DNA from: Hyaloperonospora brassicae
Lineage: Eukaryota > Oomycota > Peronosporomycetes > Peronosporales > Peronosporaceae
Length of the DNA stretch: 64,000 nt
Assembly (NCBI GenBank): GCA_947650285.1
Contig: CANTFL010001187.1
Coordinates: 287,427 to 351,426, forward strand
Direction of reading: 5' to 3'
Under the pieces are notes generated by a model that was not told the origin of the DNA, did not search any database, and was given only the letters and a program-made list of their open reading frames with translations. This document shows, one piece after another, positions 31,230-43,636 of the stretch (position 1 is the stretch's first letter; each line of letters opens with the position of its first letter). The position numbers and the translations under genes are program-made.

Positions 31230-31682
31230 CATTCAAAACACTTTGATCCGGATCTAAACAGTGATTGTGGTGTATGCCAGCAAGTAGACGATGTCGGCTG
31301 CATTGCTGAAGAAACATGAGAGATTGTACTGGCCTGTCACCTTTTCAAGCCGTACGCTGAATCCCAGCGAAGGTAACGATGGTATGGTGGAGAAGGAGGT
31401 TATAGAATTGTTAGGGATGCTATACATATGCTATATCATATTGGTGTCGCGTGATATCACCGCGCTGATGCGTTATTCAACCTTAGCCTGGTTGCTCAAA
31501 TCTTCCGGTATCAACGGGGGATTAGGACGATGGGCTGCATTGTTATCAAACTGGACGCCAAAGATCCGTAGATGTGAGGAAGGTGAAGGTGAGATGCTTA
31601 GCACTCTGTCAGCGAGTACAACTCCTCTGCAAGAAGTGGATGAGATGTTGATCGCGATTGCGCCAAAAAAGAACCACGACAA
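31230..31682 (+). pseudogene. RNase H, A2
   Basis: Normal gypsy RNase H with FDPDLNSDCGVCQQ-like start, then SAALLKKHERLYWPVTF, VEKEVIELL and RYSTLAWLLKSS, open from 31291 to the TGA at 31684-31686. It is the uninterrupted counterpart of the A1 domain and shows what element B split. Confidence 0.75.
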
Positions 31683-32186
31683 ATGATCAGTATGCCTCCA
31701 CCTACGGTCGAAGAGGAAGAAAATCTATGGGTAGCTAGTTTTGATGGGTCTACTAGAGTGAAGATAAAATGTGAAGCATGCAGCACGATCGTAAAAGGGA
31801 TTACCAGTTGGAAGATTGTGGCCGCCGCGCCTGAAATTGTCCCTGATCCAACTGTCAGCGAAGCAGAGTATATAGGACTACTTCTATGTTTTGATTTGTC
31901 GACTAATCAGACTAGGGGACGAGTGATCATATGTGGAGATTCAGATTGAGGGATCAGTCAAATGCGTGGAGAGATCGACTGCAAGACGCCAGGTCTACAA
32001 CTGCTGAGACACGAAGCGATGGAGAATCTCCGATCCTGGCCCAAGCATGACATCTTACATGTGACCTGTGATTGGAACGTGAGCGCAGATCGATTGGCAA
32101 GTGGAGCTCTGCAGAAAGAGAAGGGTTGGATAGTGGTGGATGAACAAGATCGCCAAGATCTAGTAACTCTGAATCAGCTAAACTAG
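31683..32186 (+). pseudogene. second RNase H, A2
   Basis: VASFDGSTRVK, SEAEYIGLLLCFDL and VIICGDSD give the Asp-Glu-Asp order. After a stop at 31947-31949 the frame goes on with QMRGEIDCKTPGLQLLRHEA and HDILHVTCDWNVSADRLASG, ending at 32184-32186. The fourth catalytic position (VSAD) is readable here, unlike in A1. Confidence 0.75.
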
Positions 32187-32269
32187 TTACTGTTCTCCCT
32201 CGAGACTAATCAGGGGGTGTGAGTAGCTGCAATCACCCGTGCTCCCGCCCGACGACGCCATTTAATTAC

Positions 32270-33290
32270 CAGAATTCCACTGCGAAATTTTACAGCAGAT
32301 ACGTATTGAACGGATCAGACAAGCGCAGAATGAAGAGAGTTGAATATCTAACTTGAAGATCGGTCTGACTGGGGATGTATTTACGATTACATCCGCAGAT
32401 GCGAAATCATGTGCCTTGATCGCGCCGAATTATGAGACCGATCAGGACGAGTTGTTGTTTTTGTCCCAGATCAGCTACAAAGTCAGAAGATCGCGTAGAG
32501 CTGGTTTGGTTGGTGGTCCCGGAGCTATCGCATCACGATTTTTACATCACTTTCATACCAGTTTGGAGGGCGTCCACCACGATATAGGTCGAGCTTATCA
32601 GCGGATTAGAGCAAAGTTCCGCTGGAGAAGTCTGTGTCGAAGTGTGAAACGGTATGTGGCAGAGTGTGTGGATTTTGAAACAAGTAAAGGACGCCCCTGC
32701 GATCGAAGTGGCTCGTTGGGTAACATACAGGTGACGTGCCCTTTTTGAATTATGGCGTTGGATCATATACTTTTATCGCGATCGTTTAAAGGTAACGCGG
32801 AGCTGTTGATTTAGGCCGGCCTGTTCTCTGGATATACGGAAACGAAGACGAGTGAATCTTGGACCGCGCAAACGATTGCGAAGATTTACGAAGAATGTGA
32901 ACTTAGAAGGTTTGGCGCAAGTAAACTAATTTGTCACGATAGAGAGCCAGGATTTATGTCTAATTTCTTTCGTGCGTTGGACCGGATAGTGGGTCAGAAA
33001 CAACGAGCTGCTATGGCATATAGACCACAAGCAAACGGCACAGCGAAATGCATGGTACAGACTTCAACTAGATCGATCAAGATCTATGTGTCGGACGAGA
33101 GTCAGAAAGATTGGGATGAAAATGCCGAACGATTAACGTACACGATCAGCACCGCACACGATCGAATTCGCGAGGACACACCCTTTTGTCTGATCCACGG
33201 ATAGGATCCCCGATCAACGTTGGAAGCTACTTTACCTCTAAGGAGTACCGCATCGCGAGATCGAGGTCCACGACGATGGCGGTATGGCAT
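32270..33290 (+). pseudogene. dead integrase, A2
   Basis: Zinc domain: LHHFHTSLEG and AECVDF, so the second cysteine is Phe. Core: ALDHILL with the first Asp, HDREPGFMSNFF with the second, but NGTAKCMVQ where Glu should stand, so the triad is lost. A stop lies after QVTCPF and two more in the core. The end DRIREDTPFCLIHG matches A1. Confidence 0.78.
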
Positions 33291-33924
33291 ACAACGCCAA
33301 TATCAACGGGCGAGAGAGGTGGTGAACAATTGACTGAAGGAAGCAATCCAAGACCTCGCCGATCAGAATAATCGAGATCACGATCTGCTAGAACATATGC
33401 AGCGAATCGCGTCTGTCTCTTTTTTGATCGCGTGATGGAAGGGTACGCTTGAGATTTGGCGCAAATGCGGCACGGGCCATTCCGAGTGATTAACAAGTGC
33501 GGGGATCACGCGGTATTTTGGAAACAGCAGATATGCCCTACCAAGTCTTCCAAGTGGTACATGTGTCGAATCGAAAACTCGTACGAATTTTTTCCGATCA
33601 ATCTATTAAATTACTAACAGCGATCAAAGCGGATCGAGTTGAATTTGACAAAGCTCTACTATCACAAGACAGTTGGGTAGCGATCTGGTAGAAGACGAGC
33701 TCGAAGTGGAGAAAATAACGGAATTGCGATGAGGACGGCGGACACGTTATGGCAGGGTGCACAGACAGTTCAGAGTCTTTTGTAAAGGATATGGTGATCC
33801 GTCGTGGGTGGACGAAGCCGACTTGAACAGCGGAGTGTTGATACAAAAATGAAATCGTGGTCGTGTGCAGAAGAATTGGTTTGAAGTTATGCAGTTTCAC
33901 GAAGAGGAAAATTCAAGAGATTGA
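33291..33924 (+). pseudogene. integrase tail and chromodomain-like end, A2
   Basis: Segments corresponding to A1 21291-21954, with one frame at the end: EDELEVEKITEL, stop, RRTRYGRVHRQFRVF, KGYGDPSWVDEADLNSG, closing at TGA 33922-33924. It is poorly preserved before 33690. Confidence 0.6.
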
Positions 33925-34482
33925 TGGTCATGTCGTTGAATCGAGGTGAAATGCAAGGCGAGTGCATTAAAGGGTGGGGAAGTACATACAGGGAGGTTTT
34001 ATGAGAAGGTGGAAGGGCGATAGATGTTGTGAGTATGGCAATTGAGGGTTTACAGACTTGATCGCGCAGGTCAAAGTCTAAAAGTATTTTTGATCGATAG
34101 TGACCAGCATCGATAAAACCTTGATAGCGAGCATTCGAAACTGTGGATGATCTAATCGGGGTGATAAGATCGGTGGAACTTTGACCGCGAGCGATTGGGA
34201 TGGTGGATGACCTGATCGAGTCGACAATTAATCTGATATTAGGCTATTAAAGCTGGTGGAACTTTGGTTGCGAGCGATCGTAACTATGGGTGACCAGATC
34301 GAGGATGATAAAGAGAAGAAAAGCACGAAGACGATTTAAACAAAGGAATACGACGATTTAACGAAAGAGGAAATTAAAATTGAACAAAGAGAATGACCAA
34401 CCTGGGACGATCACGAAGGGATAAATTTGCTGGAGATGCGGGTGATCGCTGATCAATATATATTTGCGATTGCGGACAGATA
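33925..34482. other. spacer with three imperfect repeats, A2
   Basis: Between pol and the antisense gene. It contains three imperfect copies of a 60-80 bp unit (starts about 34116, 34176 and 34259) around the theme GGAACTTTGACCGCGAGCGA, followed by GGTGGATGACCTGATCGA. No reading frame. Confidence 0.5.
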
Positions 34483-37109
34483 CTAATTACGCCACGGCTT
34501 GGCTGAATATGCTAGCGACAAGTCAGTGATTAAGTGCGGGAGATTAATTATTTCGCATTCCAACCCAGGTCACCACACTCGTTTCTCTAGCAGAGCCGGG
34601 GTATGTAAAAAGAAAGGATCCAATAGAACGTCCAAGTAACAATGCCCGTCGATCGTCCCTTGAAAGATGAAGCGGAGGACGTCTTCCAACGAGGCCCAGA
34701 TCACGATCGGCGTTGCCGACTCTCTTCGCAATACGAGGCCAGATCGGGGTCCGTCTGGCGCTGCCGACTAAGATGGGAAGAACATGGGTCGATTTCCACA
34801 TCGCTTTTCGATGACGATCTTCAAACGCGCGATACGTTTCCAACAATTTCGTGAATCACCCAGTCACTGGAAAGGAGATCGGCTCGATCGATCGATCAAG
34901 AATTTTATAAGGTTCTTGGCTGTATTGTGAAGTGATATGCGCAGAAGAAAATAATTGGGGATCCCTGCGATCAGCCCTTAGTGCCGACGACTTCATACCC
35001 ATGAATGCTAGGAATGGAAAGGATTTCGTCTTGGAGAAATGTTTGACCATGAAATCCACTTCCAGCTCAGCAACGCTGGTGTAGCTGCCTCGACGCGACG
35101 AACAGAGACTTAATTGAAATGTTGACCGGAGAACATGACATCTGTCATCATGAATTTACTGATCGCGCGTTACACGAGTAACTGGCACCGCGGCATAGTG
35201 CCTGGGAGCCAACAGATCGTTTACGTCCTCGAGATCATCACTGGACAAACTGAGGCTGCCAGACAAATCGATCGATGGTTCGTTCAGAAGATCGATCTTG
35301 GCCACCTTTTTAAGAGTCGTTGAAGGAGCTGTAGAAGGAGATTGCGAGTTGGAGCCGGATTCTTCATTGATGATCGTGGATGCGGGTCGGTAGAGTCCAG
35401 TAGACTTGGCAGAAGTCGAACCGCGTCTGCGGGAAGTATAGCGTGATCCAGAAAGCGCGGCGAGGTTGGAATCCCCCAAATAACTGGATGAATAGCTCAT
35501 GGTAGAGGACGAAGAAAATTAATTCTCTAAAACTAGCTCAAATTTCTTTCCTGCCTGGCGACGTCTTCGGGGAGGTCGCCGGAACGCCCTGAACCGGAGG
35601 ACAATTAGCAGAGTTCTTTGAGCATACCCTAGATGATCGATTGGACGGTAGTGACCAAGATTGTCTGGCGGAGCGCTTCAGGGTATCCGACCGCTTAAAC
35701 TTAGGTGATCGCTTTGGCTCGGATATCTGCTCGTGAGAAGGTGATCGTGCGGGTGCTGCCGTCGGTGCGGATGCAGTAGATCGGGGGGGGCAGGCCGTTT
35801 GCAGTGACCCGTCTGACTTTGTGGAATCATCCGCCGAAGCCGAATCAGTCGATCGAGCGGAAGGATCTGATCGCGGGGGAAAGCGGGCTTTGTCGACTTC
35901 GTACTCGATGCAGGCTTGTCCGATTGCGGGATCTCGTCCTGTTGCTTGAAAACATATGTCTGCACTGAGTCGGCTGATTGCTTTATTGGAGCTGATCGCG
36001 TAGACCCAGAAGACATTTTGAGCGTAGAGATCGCGTCAAAATTTAGCCGGGTCATGGGAGAGGAGGCTTCTGAAGGCCGGGTAAGCTTGAATTGGAGACC
36101 AGGATTGCTTTCCCTCCGGGTACGTTTGCTGTTCGATGAAAGTGGGGGTGATGGTACAGCAAACGGAACACAAAAAGATAACTGGTCTAGACGAGCCCGA
36201 AGCTTGTCGAAGTCAGTACCTGCAAGGTCATGGTCAGAGATCACGGCGTCACGAGCGTTTTTCGGTCCTGATCCAGACTTTAAAGACGCGCTTTTTCGAA
36301 GTGGCAATTCGCCATCCTCTTTCGCAGTCGATCTAGCTCTCATTTTAAATCAGTATCCTCCGCAAAGTGTTAATCACGTGGCGCAAAATGACGCAATCTA
36401 TTTTTGAGATCGGCTATCGTTTGCTGATCACGAACAAAAGCATCCTGGTATTTTTTCGCGATAGCGTTCCATAGATCCTGGATCGACTCAAGCTGAAAAG
36501 TCCAGGACCTCAACTTTTGAATAAGAGATTTGATCTCATGCCGATATTCCTTCTCGAGAGACGCACAAACCGTGTCATAATCACGACGAACCTTCTTTGT
36601 GTCATAGAAAGCGGCTTCGGACAAGGATGCCTCCAAGCGCTTGTTCTTATACTTCAAGTCGCTGATTCTCTCCAGGTGATCCTCCTACTTTCTCACGATC
36701 TTTGCGCGTTCTTTGCTAAGCTTGCGGACGCCCTGAAAGGTGGAAAATAGACGATAGAAACGCTGCTTGACATACCGTGCAACTGTACCCCGACTTCACG
36801 GATCAAGTTCAACTCCTTCTCCAGACGATAGCCGCGGTGCTTCGCTGCTACCACCGCTTATTTAAGGGAGACATAACGCCTCGCCATACCCTCGTAGATC
36901 TGCAAACGATCGTAAAGAGCGGACACCATGCCGGACATTGTCGGTCGATCAACACAAGCAGTGGTCGTTACTCTAGTATAGGGAAGAAGCGAGTACGACC
37001 CGGCGTGTGGCCCACTGCGATCGGGGGAGTGCGTCACCTGATCAGGACCGGGCGACAACTCACCCGAATCGAAAGGAGGAGAGGTGATAGAAGTTTTTGT
37101 CGTCGACAT
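34483..37109 (-). pseudogene. antisense gene of element A2, conserved with A1
   Basis: Function unknown. The ATG at 37109-37107 is about 65 bp inside the presumed LTR start and begins MSTTKTSITSPPFDSGELSP. SALYDRLQIYEG parallels AALYHxLELxEA in A1. A charged helical part (36657-36370, open for 95 codons) has LEASLSEAAFYDTKKVRRDY and KSLIQKLRSWTFQLESI and is probably a coiled coil. A 221-codon open frame (36343-35678) rich in Ser, Pro, Lys and Arg follows, then a Ser-rich frame (35500-35156). The C-terminal region is conserved with A1: YSQEPY, FEDRHRKAMWKSTHV, VLRFIFQG, HCYLDVLLDPFFLHTP and the end SAKPWRN with TAG at 34485-34483. Total span 2.6 kb. Several stops and frameshifts show the copy is dead. 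Confidence 0.75.
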
Positions 37110-37173
37110 GGCGTGAGTTAAAATGCTGGAACTAACCAAGCGAAAATATAAGTGCGCAGTCAGATCGCCACTA

Positions 37174-38306
37174 TGTGGCGACTAACGGCGCAGAGGACGA
37201 CTGTGATTAAGCGACTACGCAATATTAGCGGTAGGGGAACTGATTAAGTTCCAGTCATATCCGAGTCAGTTAACGGTTGGCAGCGCCGGTCCCACAACTG
37301 GTCGGATCGCATCCACTGGACGGTCAGACAAATCTGGATAACAGATCGGACAGGATGGGACCTACGATATCGGTTCAAAGTCTGACGGACGAAGGGTAGG
37401 AGTCCTGAAGATGGGGTTATTTGCATGGGGAAGATTACGTTGGCGATCAGTCGGTCAAGAATGAAACCGCGATCATAAAGGCGATCGCGATCAGTAGGCG
37501 ATTAAGATCGTGATCAGGAATCGGGTATATGATCGTGATCAAGCTAGTGTGGGTTACGCCACACGATCGGCGACCAGAAGGTTCACTACGATCGGATAAG
37601 TATATCAGGTGTGTGACACGTAAGTACAAGGTAGCTGCCGTCTAGAGAGAGCGACACGTGGCAAGCGATGTTCAAGACATGATGGTAGGGATAGGGTTGT
37701 TGGGTTTGATTGGTTAACATCAAATATAGTTCAATTTGCTTTAAAGTGCACGTGTCGACTTCTCCTCCGAATGGATCACTGACCACCCGAAGTCACAAAA
37801 AATTGCATACTTTAATCAAGGGAAACCCCTGTATTGTTTGACCATGGATCAAGATCTCTTAAACAACATTTTAACTACGACTGGACGCATGAAACCCTTT
37901 GTGGTTGAAGACTCAAGATCGCGAGACGGTTCAAGTGGTCAGAAGGCTCGCGAATCATGGTCTACATTTGGACAAGGCGATCTGTTACAGATAAAGGTGA
38001 CTCATATCGAGCACCCTACAAGTATGCAAGTGATCCCGTGAAGAATTCCGCGAGATCACGTCAACCCCGATTGCGGTGTGAAGTTTTATACACCGTAACC
38101 GAACCTCGACCCCATCACAAACACGGTCAAGTATTCCATTGACACGAGTCCAACTGGAAGAGTGCAGCCCGCCCCACCGACAAGTACAAAAGGTGAGGAA
38201 GGCTATCAAGAACACGGATCGGAGTATCCCCTTCGTTAATCGGTCGTCCGGGTGCCAGTGGAAAGTTGATATCGACTCCTTTAAGAACGATCACCACTCC
38301 ATCACA
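37174..38306 (+). repeat. diverged 3' LTR of element A2
   Basis: The right end (GATCACCACTCCATCACA) matches the other two LTRs exactly and stops there. Other matches are GTCGACTTCTCC near 37755, the AAGATCGCGAGACGG block near 37915, and GTCGTCCGGGTGCCAGTGGAAAG near 38243-38265. The left end is a guess from TGTGGCGAC and from the distance to the antisense ATG. No 15-bp minisatellite is recognisable. GATC is again very frequent (37440-37560). Confidence 0.6.
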
Positions 38307-39093
38307 TCTCCATGATAACTTGGTAGGGTAGGCCGCTCCGGCAGTGGAAATTTAGGAGATGCTACTTAAGACGAAGCCGCAAGCCAAACACTTCCTGGAG
38401 TTCTTTTTGCACCTGATCTTGCGTCGTGGCTGTTTTCACCGGGGGCCAAGGTACATCCCCTACCCGGATCAGGCTAGAATACTTATGAGTTCGTCTAATA
38501 ACGATGAAGACGTGTTATGTGGATCGGAAATAAATCGGTTTTCAATAAAGACATATCATTTAATTTGTTTACTATATCGTTGCCCTATTCCCTAATATTC
38601 GTTTTTGATTGGCCAGGAGTAAATTGGTCTTGAGATTAAATGTCTACCAATGAGGGACCGGGCCAACCCATGGGTTACTAGGGTCTTCCAATGTGAAGCC
38701 GCGATCTATCGATGAGGAACCAAGGTAGACTAATGAGAGACCTATGTTGATGTCAACGGGCCGCGGTTATAAGATACAAGAACAAAGTCGATTAATAAAC
38801 GACTGTGTTCATCAACGAGGGACCAAGGTCAACCCCTATATACACAACGTTAAGATGGGGGCCGTAGTCTACACCAATCTCTACAATTAAACTGATATCC
38901 TGGTCATGCCCTCCCTTGCATGGGATTAAAAGCTCTTCTCCTCCAAATATCTCGTTACCTTCGTGACTCCCTTATTCTCCACCCTATTTCCCATCAAGTG
39001 ACTCCTTGCCTCTCCAAGGCGCAGGCTTTCTTCTCATAAATTTGAAACAACAATAAGACCCCAATCTTCCCACAAGGTTATCTTACACATCTC
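38307..39093. other. spacer between element A2 and the tRNA array
   Basis: No gene seen. A degenerate repeated phrase of the type ATGAGGGACCAAGGTCAAC occurs near 38650, 38711, 38731 and 38812. The last 150 bp are pyrimidine-rich. The array begins at about 39094, inside a unit. Confidence 0.5.
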
Positions 39094-39697
39094 CATGTCT
39101 GTCAACACGGCTACTACCAAATCTTTGTCTGCCTTATGCTCCTCTTTTCTGCACCACTGCTCGATGACTTCTTGACACTATTCACACTCACCCACCCTTA
39201 AGTAGCAACTACCAATACACTGATCGCTAAGCCGCAACGCGCTTCTGCTCGAACCTGCCATGGACCAGGTCGATGAGACAGTCTTCTGTCTGGTCGTACA
39301 GCGCTGCAATCCAAAAAGAACCGGCAGGCATACTTCCCCTTCGGCTTGACTGCGACCAATATTTTGCAATGAAAGCCGACACCCGAGGAGCTTCAGCTTC
39401 CACTCGCGTGACCTTGTACTCACGCACGTGAAACTGGCTCTTTTGACATCGCGTGAGCAGAATATGATGCTCGATATGGCACGACAGGAAAAGACCGAGC
39501 ACAGTCATCAGGATACGCCCACAGCAGGCTGCGAGGTGACCAGCGACCCCACCGCCTCGCACGTGTGGCTGATGCAACGAGCAGTCTTGCACGACTTGAA
39601 CGCTGGTAGAGGAGTATATGTACATACTGAAGAAGTGAGGAACACTGTGCAAACGAGTTGAATGAGTGGTATCTGGATGGTACGCGGCGCAAAGGAT

Positions 39698-39770
39698 CTC
39701 TCCCAGCTGAGTTTGAACCAGCGACCTTGAGGTTAACAGCCGCACGCTCTACCAACTGAGCTATAGGAGA
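39698..39770 (-). tRNA. tRNA-Asn(GTT), unit 1
   Basis: Left-edge copy. One base differs from the consensus: C61 is T, which gives a G-U pair at the top of the T stem and alters the B box. The downstream T run in its spacer is TTTT instead of T5. Possibly a fading gene. Confidence 0.8.
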
Positions 39771-40471
39771 AGCGCACCAACACGACACTACCACCACACA
39801 CGAAACTCAACATTCAACCATACCATAACATGCACACACACGTAAACACTCTTATTCCCACGCCGACATGCCTGTCAAACACGGCTACTACCAAATCTTT
39901 GTCTGCCTTATGCTCCTCTTTTCTGCACCACTGCTCGATGACTTCTTGACACTATTCACACTCACCCACCCTTAAGTAGCAACTACCAATACACTGATCG
40001 CCAAGCCTCAACGCGCTTCTGCTCGAACCTGCCATGGACCAGGTCGATGAGACAGTCTTCTGTCTGGTCATACAGCGCTGCAAACCAAAAAGAAGTGGCA
40101 GGCATACTTCCCCTTCGGCTTGACTGCGACCAATATCTTGCAATGAAAGCCGACACCCGAGGAGCTTCAGCTTCCACTCGCGTGACCTTGTACTCACGCA
40201 CGTGAAACTGGCTCTTTTGACATCGCGTGAGCAGAATATGATGCTCGATATGGCACGACAGAAAAAGGCCGAGCACAGTCATCAGGATACGCCCACAGCA
40301 GGCTGCGAGGTGACCAGCGACCCCACCGCCTCGCACGTGTGGCTGATGCAACGAGCAGTCTTGCACGACTTGAACGCTGGTAGAGGAGTATATGTACATA
40401 CTGAAGAAGTGAGGAACACTGTGCAAACGAGTTGAATGAGTGGTGTCTGGATGGTACGCGGCGCAAAGGAT

Positions 40472-40544
40472 CTCTCCCAGCTGGGTTTGAACCAGCGACC
40501 TTGAGGTTAACAGCCGCACGCTCTACCAACTGAGCTATAGGAGA
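40472..40544 (-). tRNA. tRNA-Asn(GTT), unit 2
   Basis: Consensus gene, 774 bp from the previous one. Its spacer has the AGAAGTGGC and GATGACTTC variants. Confidence 0.93.
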
Positions 40545-41243
40545 AGCGCACCAACACGACACTACCGCCACACATAAAAATCAACATTCAACCATACCAT
40601 AACATGCACACACGTAAACACTCTTATTCCCACGCCGACATGCCTGTCAAACACGGCTACTACCAAATCTTTGTCTGCCTTATGCTCCTCTTTTCTGCAC
40701 CACTGCTCGATGGCTTCTTGACACTATTCACACTCACCCACCCTTAAGTAGCAACTACCAATACACTGATCGCTAAGCCGCAACGCGCTTCTGCTCGAAC
40801 CTGCCATGGACCAGGTCGATGAGACAGTCTTCTGTCTGGTCATACAGCGCTGCAAACCAAAAAGAAGTGGCAGGCATACTTCCCCTTCGGCTTGACTGCG
40901 ACCAATATTTTGCAATGAAAGCCGACACCCGAGGAGCTTCAGCTTCCACTCGCGTGACCTTGTACTCACGCACGTGAAACTGGATCTTTTGACATCGCGT
41001 GAGCAGAATATGATGCTCGATATGGCACGACAGAAAAAGGCCGAGCACAGTCATCAGGATACGCCCACAGCAGGCTGCGAGGTGACCAGCGACCCGACCG
41101 CCTCGCACGTGTGGCTGATGCAACGAGCAGTCTTGTATGACTTGAACGCTGGCAGAGGAGTATATGTACATACTGAAGAAGTGAGGAACACTGTGCAAAC
41201 GAGTTGAATGAGTGGTATCTGGATGGTACGCGGCGCAAAGGAT

Positions 41244-41316
41244 CTCTCCCAGCTGGGTTTGAACCAGCGACCTTGAGGTTAACAGCCGCACGCTCTACCA
41301 ACTGATCTATAGGGGA
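41244..41316 (-). tRNA. tRNA-Asn(GTT), unit 3, damaged
   Basis: Two changes: C11 to A breaks the D stem and alters the A box (TAGATCAGT), and T3 to C gives a C-A mismatch in the acceptor stem. Likely a pseudogene. Confidence 0.75.
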
Positions 41317-42015
41317 AGCGCACAAACACGACACTACCGCCACACATAAAAATCAACATTCAACCATACCATAACATGCACACACGTAAACACTCTTATT
41401 CCCACGCCGACATGCCTGTCAAACACGGCTACTACCAAATCTTTGTCTGCCTTATACTCCTCTTTTCTGCACCACTGCTCGATGGCTTCTTGACACTATT
41501 CACACTCACCCACCCTTAAGTAGCAACTACCAATACACTGATCGCTAAGCCGCAACGCGCTTCTGCTCGAACCTGCCATGGACCAGGTCGATGAGACAGT
41601 CTTCTGTCTGGTCGTACAGCGCTGCAAACCAAAAAGAAGTGGCAGGCATACTTCCCCTTCGGCTTGACTGCGACCAATATTTTGCAATGAAAGCCGACAC
41701 CCGAGGAGCTTCAGCTTCCACTCGCGTGACCTTGTACTCACGCACGTGAAACTGGATCTTTTGACATCGCGTGAGCAGAATATGATGCTCGATATGGCAC
41801 GACAGAGAAAGGCCGAGCACAGTCATCAGGATACGCCCACAGCAGGCTGCGAGGTGACCAGCGACCCGACCGCCTCGCACGTGTGGCTGATACAATGAGC
41901 AGTCTTGTACGACTTGAACGCTGGTAGAGGAGTATATTTGCATACTGAAGAAGTGAGGAACACTGTGCAAACGAGTTGAATGAGTGGTATCTGTATGGTA
42001 CGCGGCGCAAAGGAT

Positions 42016-42088
42016 CTCTCCCAGCTGGGTTTGAACCAGCGACCTTGAGGTTAACAGCCGCACGCTCTACCAACTGATCTATAGGAGA
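42016..42088 (-). tRNA. tRNA-Asn(GTT), unit 4, damaged
   Basis: Shares C11 to A with unit 3 but has the normal acceptor stem. The downstream T5 run is broken to TTTCT. The spacer plus-strand ORF has a premature TGA. Confidence 0.78.
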
Positions 42089-42789
42089 AGCGCACAAACA
42101 CGACACTACCACCACACACGAAACTCAACATTCAACCATACCATAACATGCACACACACGTAAACACTCTTATTCCCACGCCGACATGCCTGTCAAACAC
42201 GGCTACTACCAAATCTTTGTCTGCCTTATACTCCTCTTTTCTGCACCACTGCTCGATGGCTTCTTGACACTATTCACACTCACCCACCCTTAAGTAGCAA
42301 CTACCAATACACTGATCGCTAAGCCGCAACGCGCTTCTGCTCGAACCTGCCATGGACCAGGTCGATGAGACAGTCTTCTGTCTGGTCGTACAGCGCTGCA
42401 AACCAAAAAGAACCGGCAGGCATACTTCCCCTTCGGCTTGACTGCGACCAATATTTTGCAATGAAAGCCGACACCCGAGGAGCTTCAGCTTCCACTCGCG
42501 TGACCTTGTACTCACGCACGTGAAACTGGCTCTTTTGACATCGCGTGAGCAGAATATGATGCTCGATATGGCACGACAGAAAAAGGCCGAGCACAGTCAT
42601 CAGGATACGCCCACAGCAGGCTGCGAGGTGACCAGCGACCCGACCGCCTCGCACGTGTGGCTGATGCAACGAGCAGTCTTGCACGACTTGAACGCTGGTA
42701 GAGGAGTATATGTACATACTGAAGAAGTGAGGAACACTGTGCAAACGAGTTGAATGAGTGGTATCTGGATGGTACGCGGCGCAAAGGAT

Positions 42790-42862
42790 CTCTCCCAGCT
42801 GGGTTTGAACCAGCGACCTTGAGGTTAACAGCCGCACGCTCTACCAACTGAGCTATAGGAGA
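42790..42862 (-). tRNA. tRNA-Asn(GTT), unit 5
   Basis: Consensus gene. The spacer carries AGAACCGGC together with GTCTGGTCGTAC, a combination shared with unit 1. Confidence 0.93.
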
Positions 42863-43563
42863 AGCGCACCAACACGACACTACCACCACACACAAAACTC
42901 AACATTCAACCATACCATAACATGCACCCACACGTAAACACTCTTATTCCCACGCCGACATGCCTGTCAAACACGGCTACTACCAAATCTTTGTCTGCCT
43001 TATGCTCCTCTTTTCTGCACCACTGCTCGATGACTTCTTGACACTATTCACACTCACCCACCCTTAAGTAGCAACTACCAATACACTGATCGCTAAGCCG
43101 CAACGCGCTTCTGCTCGAACCTGCCATGGACCAGGTCGATGAGACAGTCTTCTGTCTGGTCATACAGCGCTGCAAACCAAAAAGAAGTGGCAGGCATACT
43201 TCCCCTTCGGCTTGACTGCGACCAATATTTTGCAATGAAAGCCGACACCCGAGGAGCTTCAGCTTCCACTCGCGTGACCTTGTACTCACGCACGTGAAAC
43301 TGGATCTTTTGACATCGCGTGAGCAGAATATGATGCTCGATATGGCACGACAGAAAAAGGCCGAGCACAGTCATCAGGATACGCCCACAGCAGGCTGCGA
43401 GGTGACCAGCGACCCGACCGCCTCGCACGTGTGGCTGATGCAACGAGCAGTCTTGTACGACTTGAACGCTGGTAGAGGAGTATATGTACATACTGAAGAA
43501 GTGAGGAACACTGTGCAAACGAGTTGAATGAGTGGTATCTGGATGGTACGCGGCGCAAAGGAT

Positions 43564-43636
43564 CTCTCCCAGCTGGGTTTGAACCAGCGACCTTGAGGTT
43601 AACAGCCGCACGCTCTACCAACTGAGCTATAGGAGA
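43564..43636 (-). tRNA. tRNA-Asn(GTT), unit 6
   Basis: Consensus gene. The spacer has AGAAGTGGC and GATGACTTC, like unit 2 and unlike its neighbours. Confidence 0.93.

Larger units (their letters stand above)
25715..38306 (+). mobile_element. Ty3/gypsy element A2, older relative of A1
   Basis: The internal region has the same order as A1 and clearly homologous protein pieces, ending in a diverged LTR (about 37174-38306). It shares its left LTR with A1. Protease and integrase have lost catalytic residues and frames break often. It has no nested insertion. Five bases left of 5285 (GATAA) and right of 38306 (TCTCC) do not match, so no target duplication spans the composite. Confidence 0.8.

Noticed and set aside
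39750..39797. tRNA identity other than Asn, or an intron
   Set aside because: The 7-nt loop CTGTTAA places GTT as anticodon, all stem lengths are standard without an insertion, and the discriminator is G.
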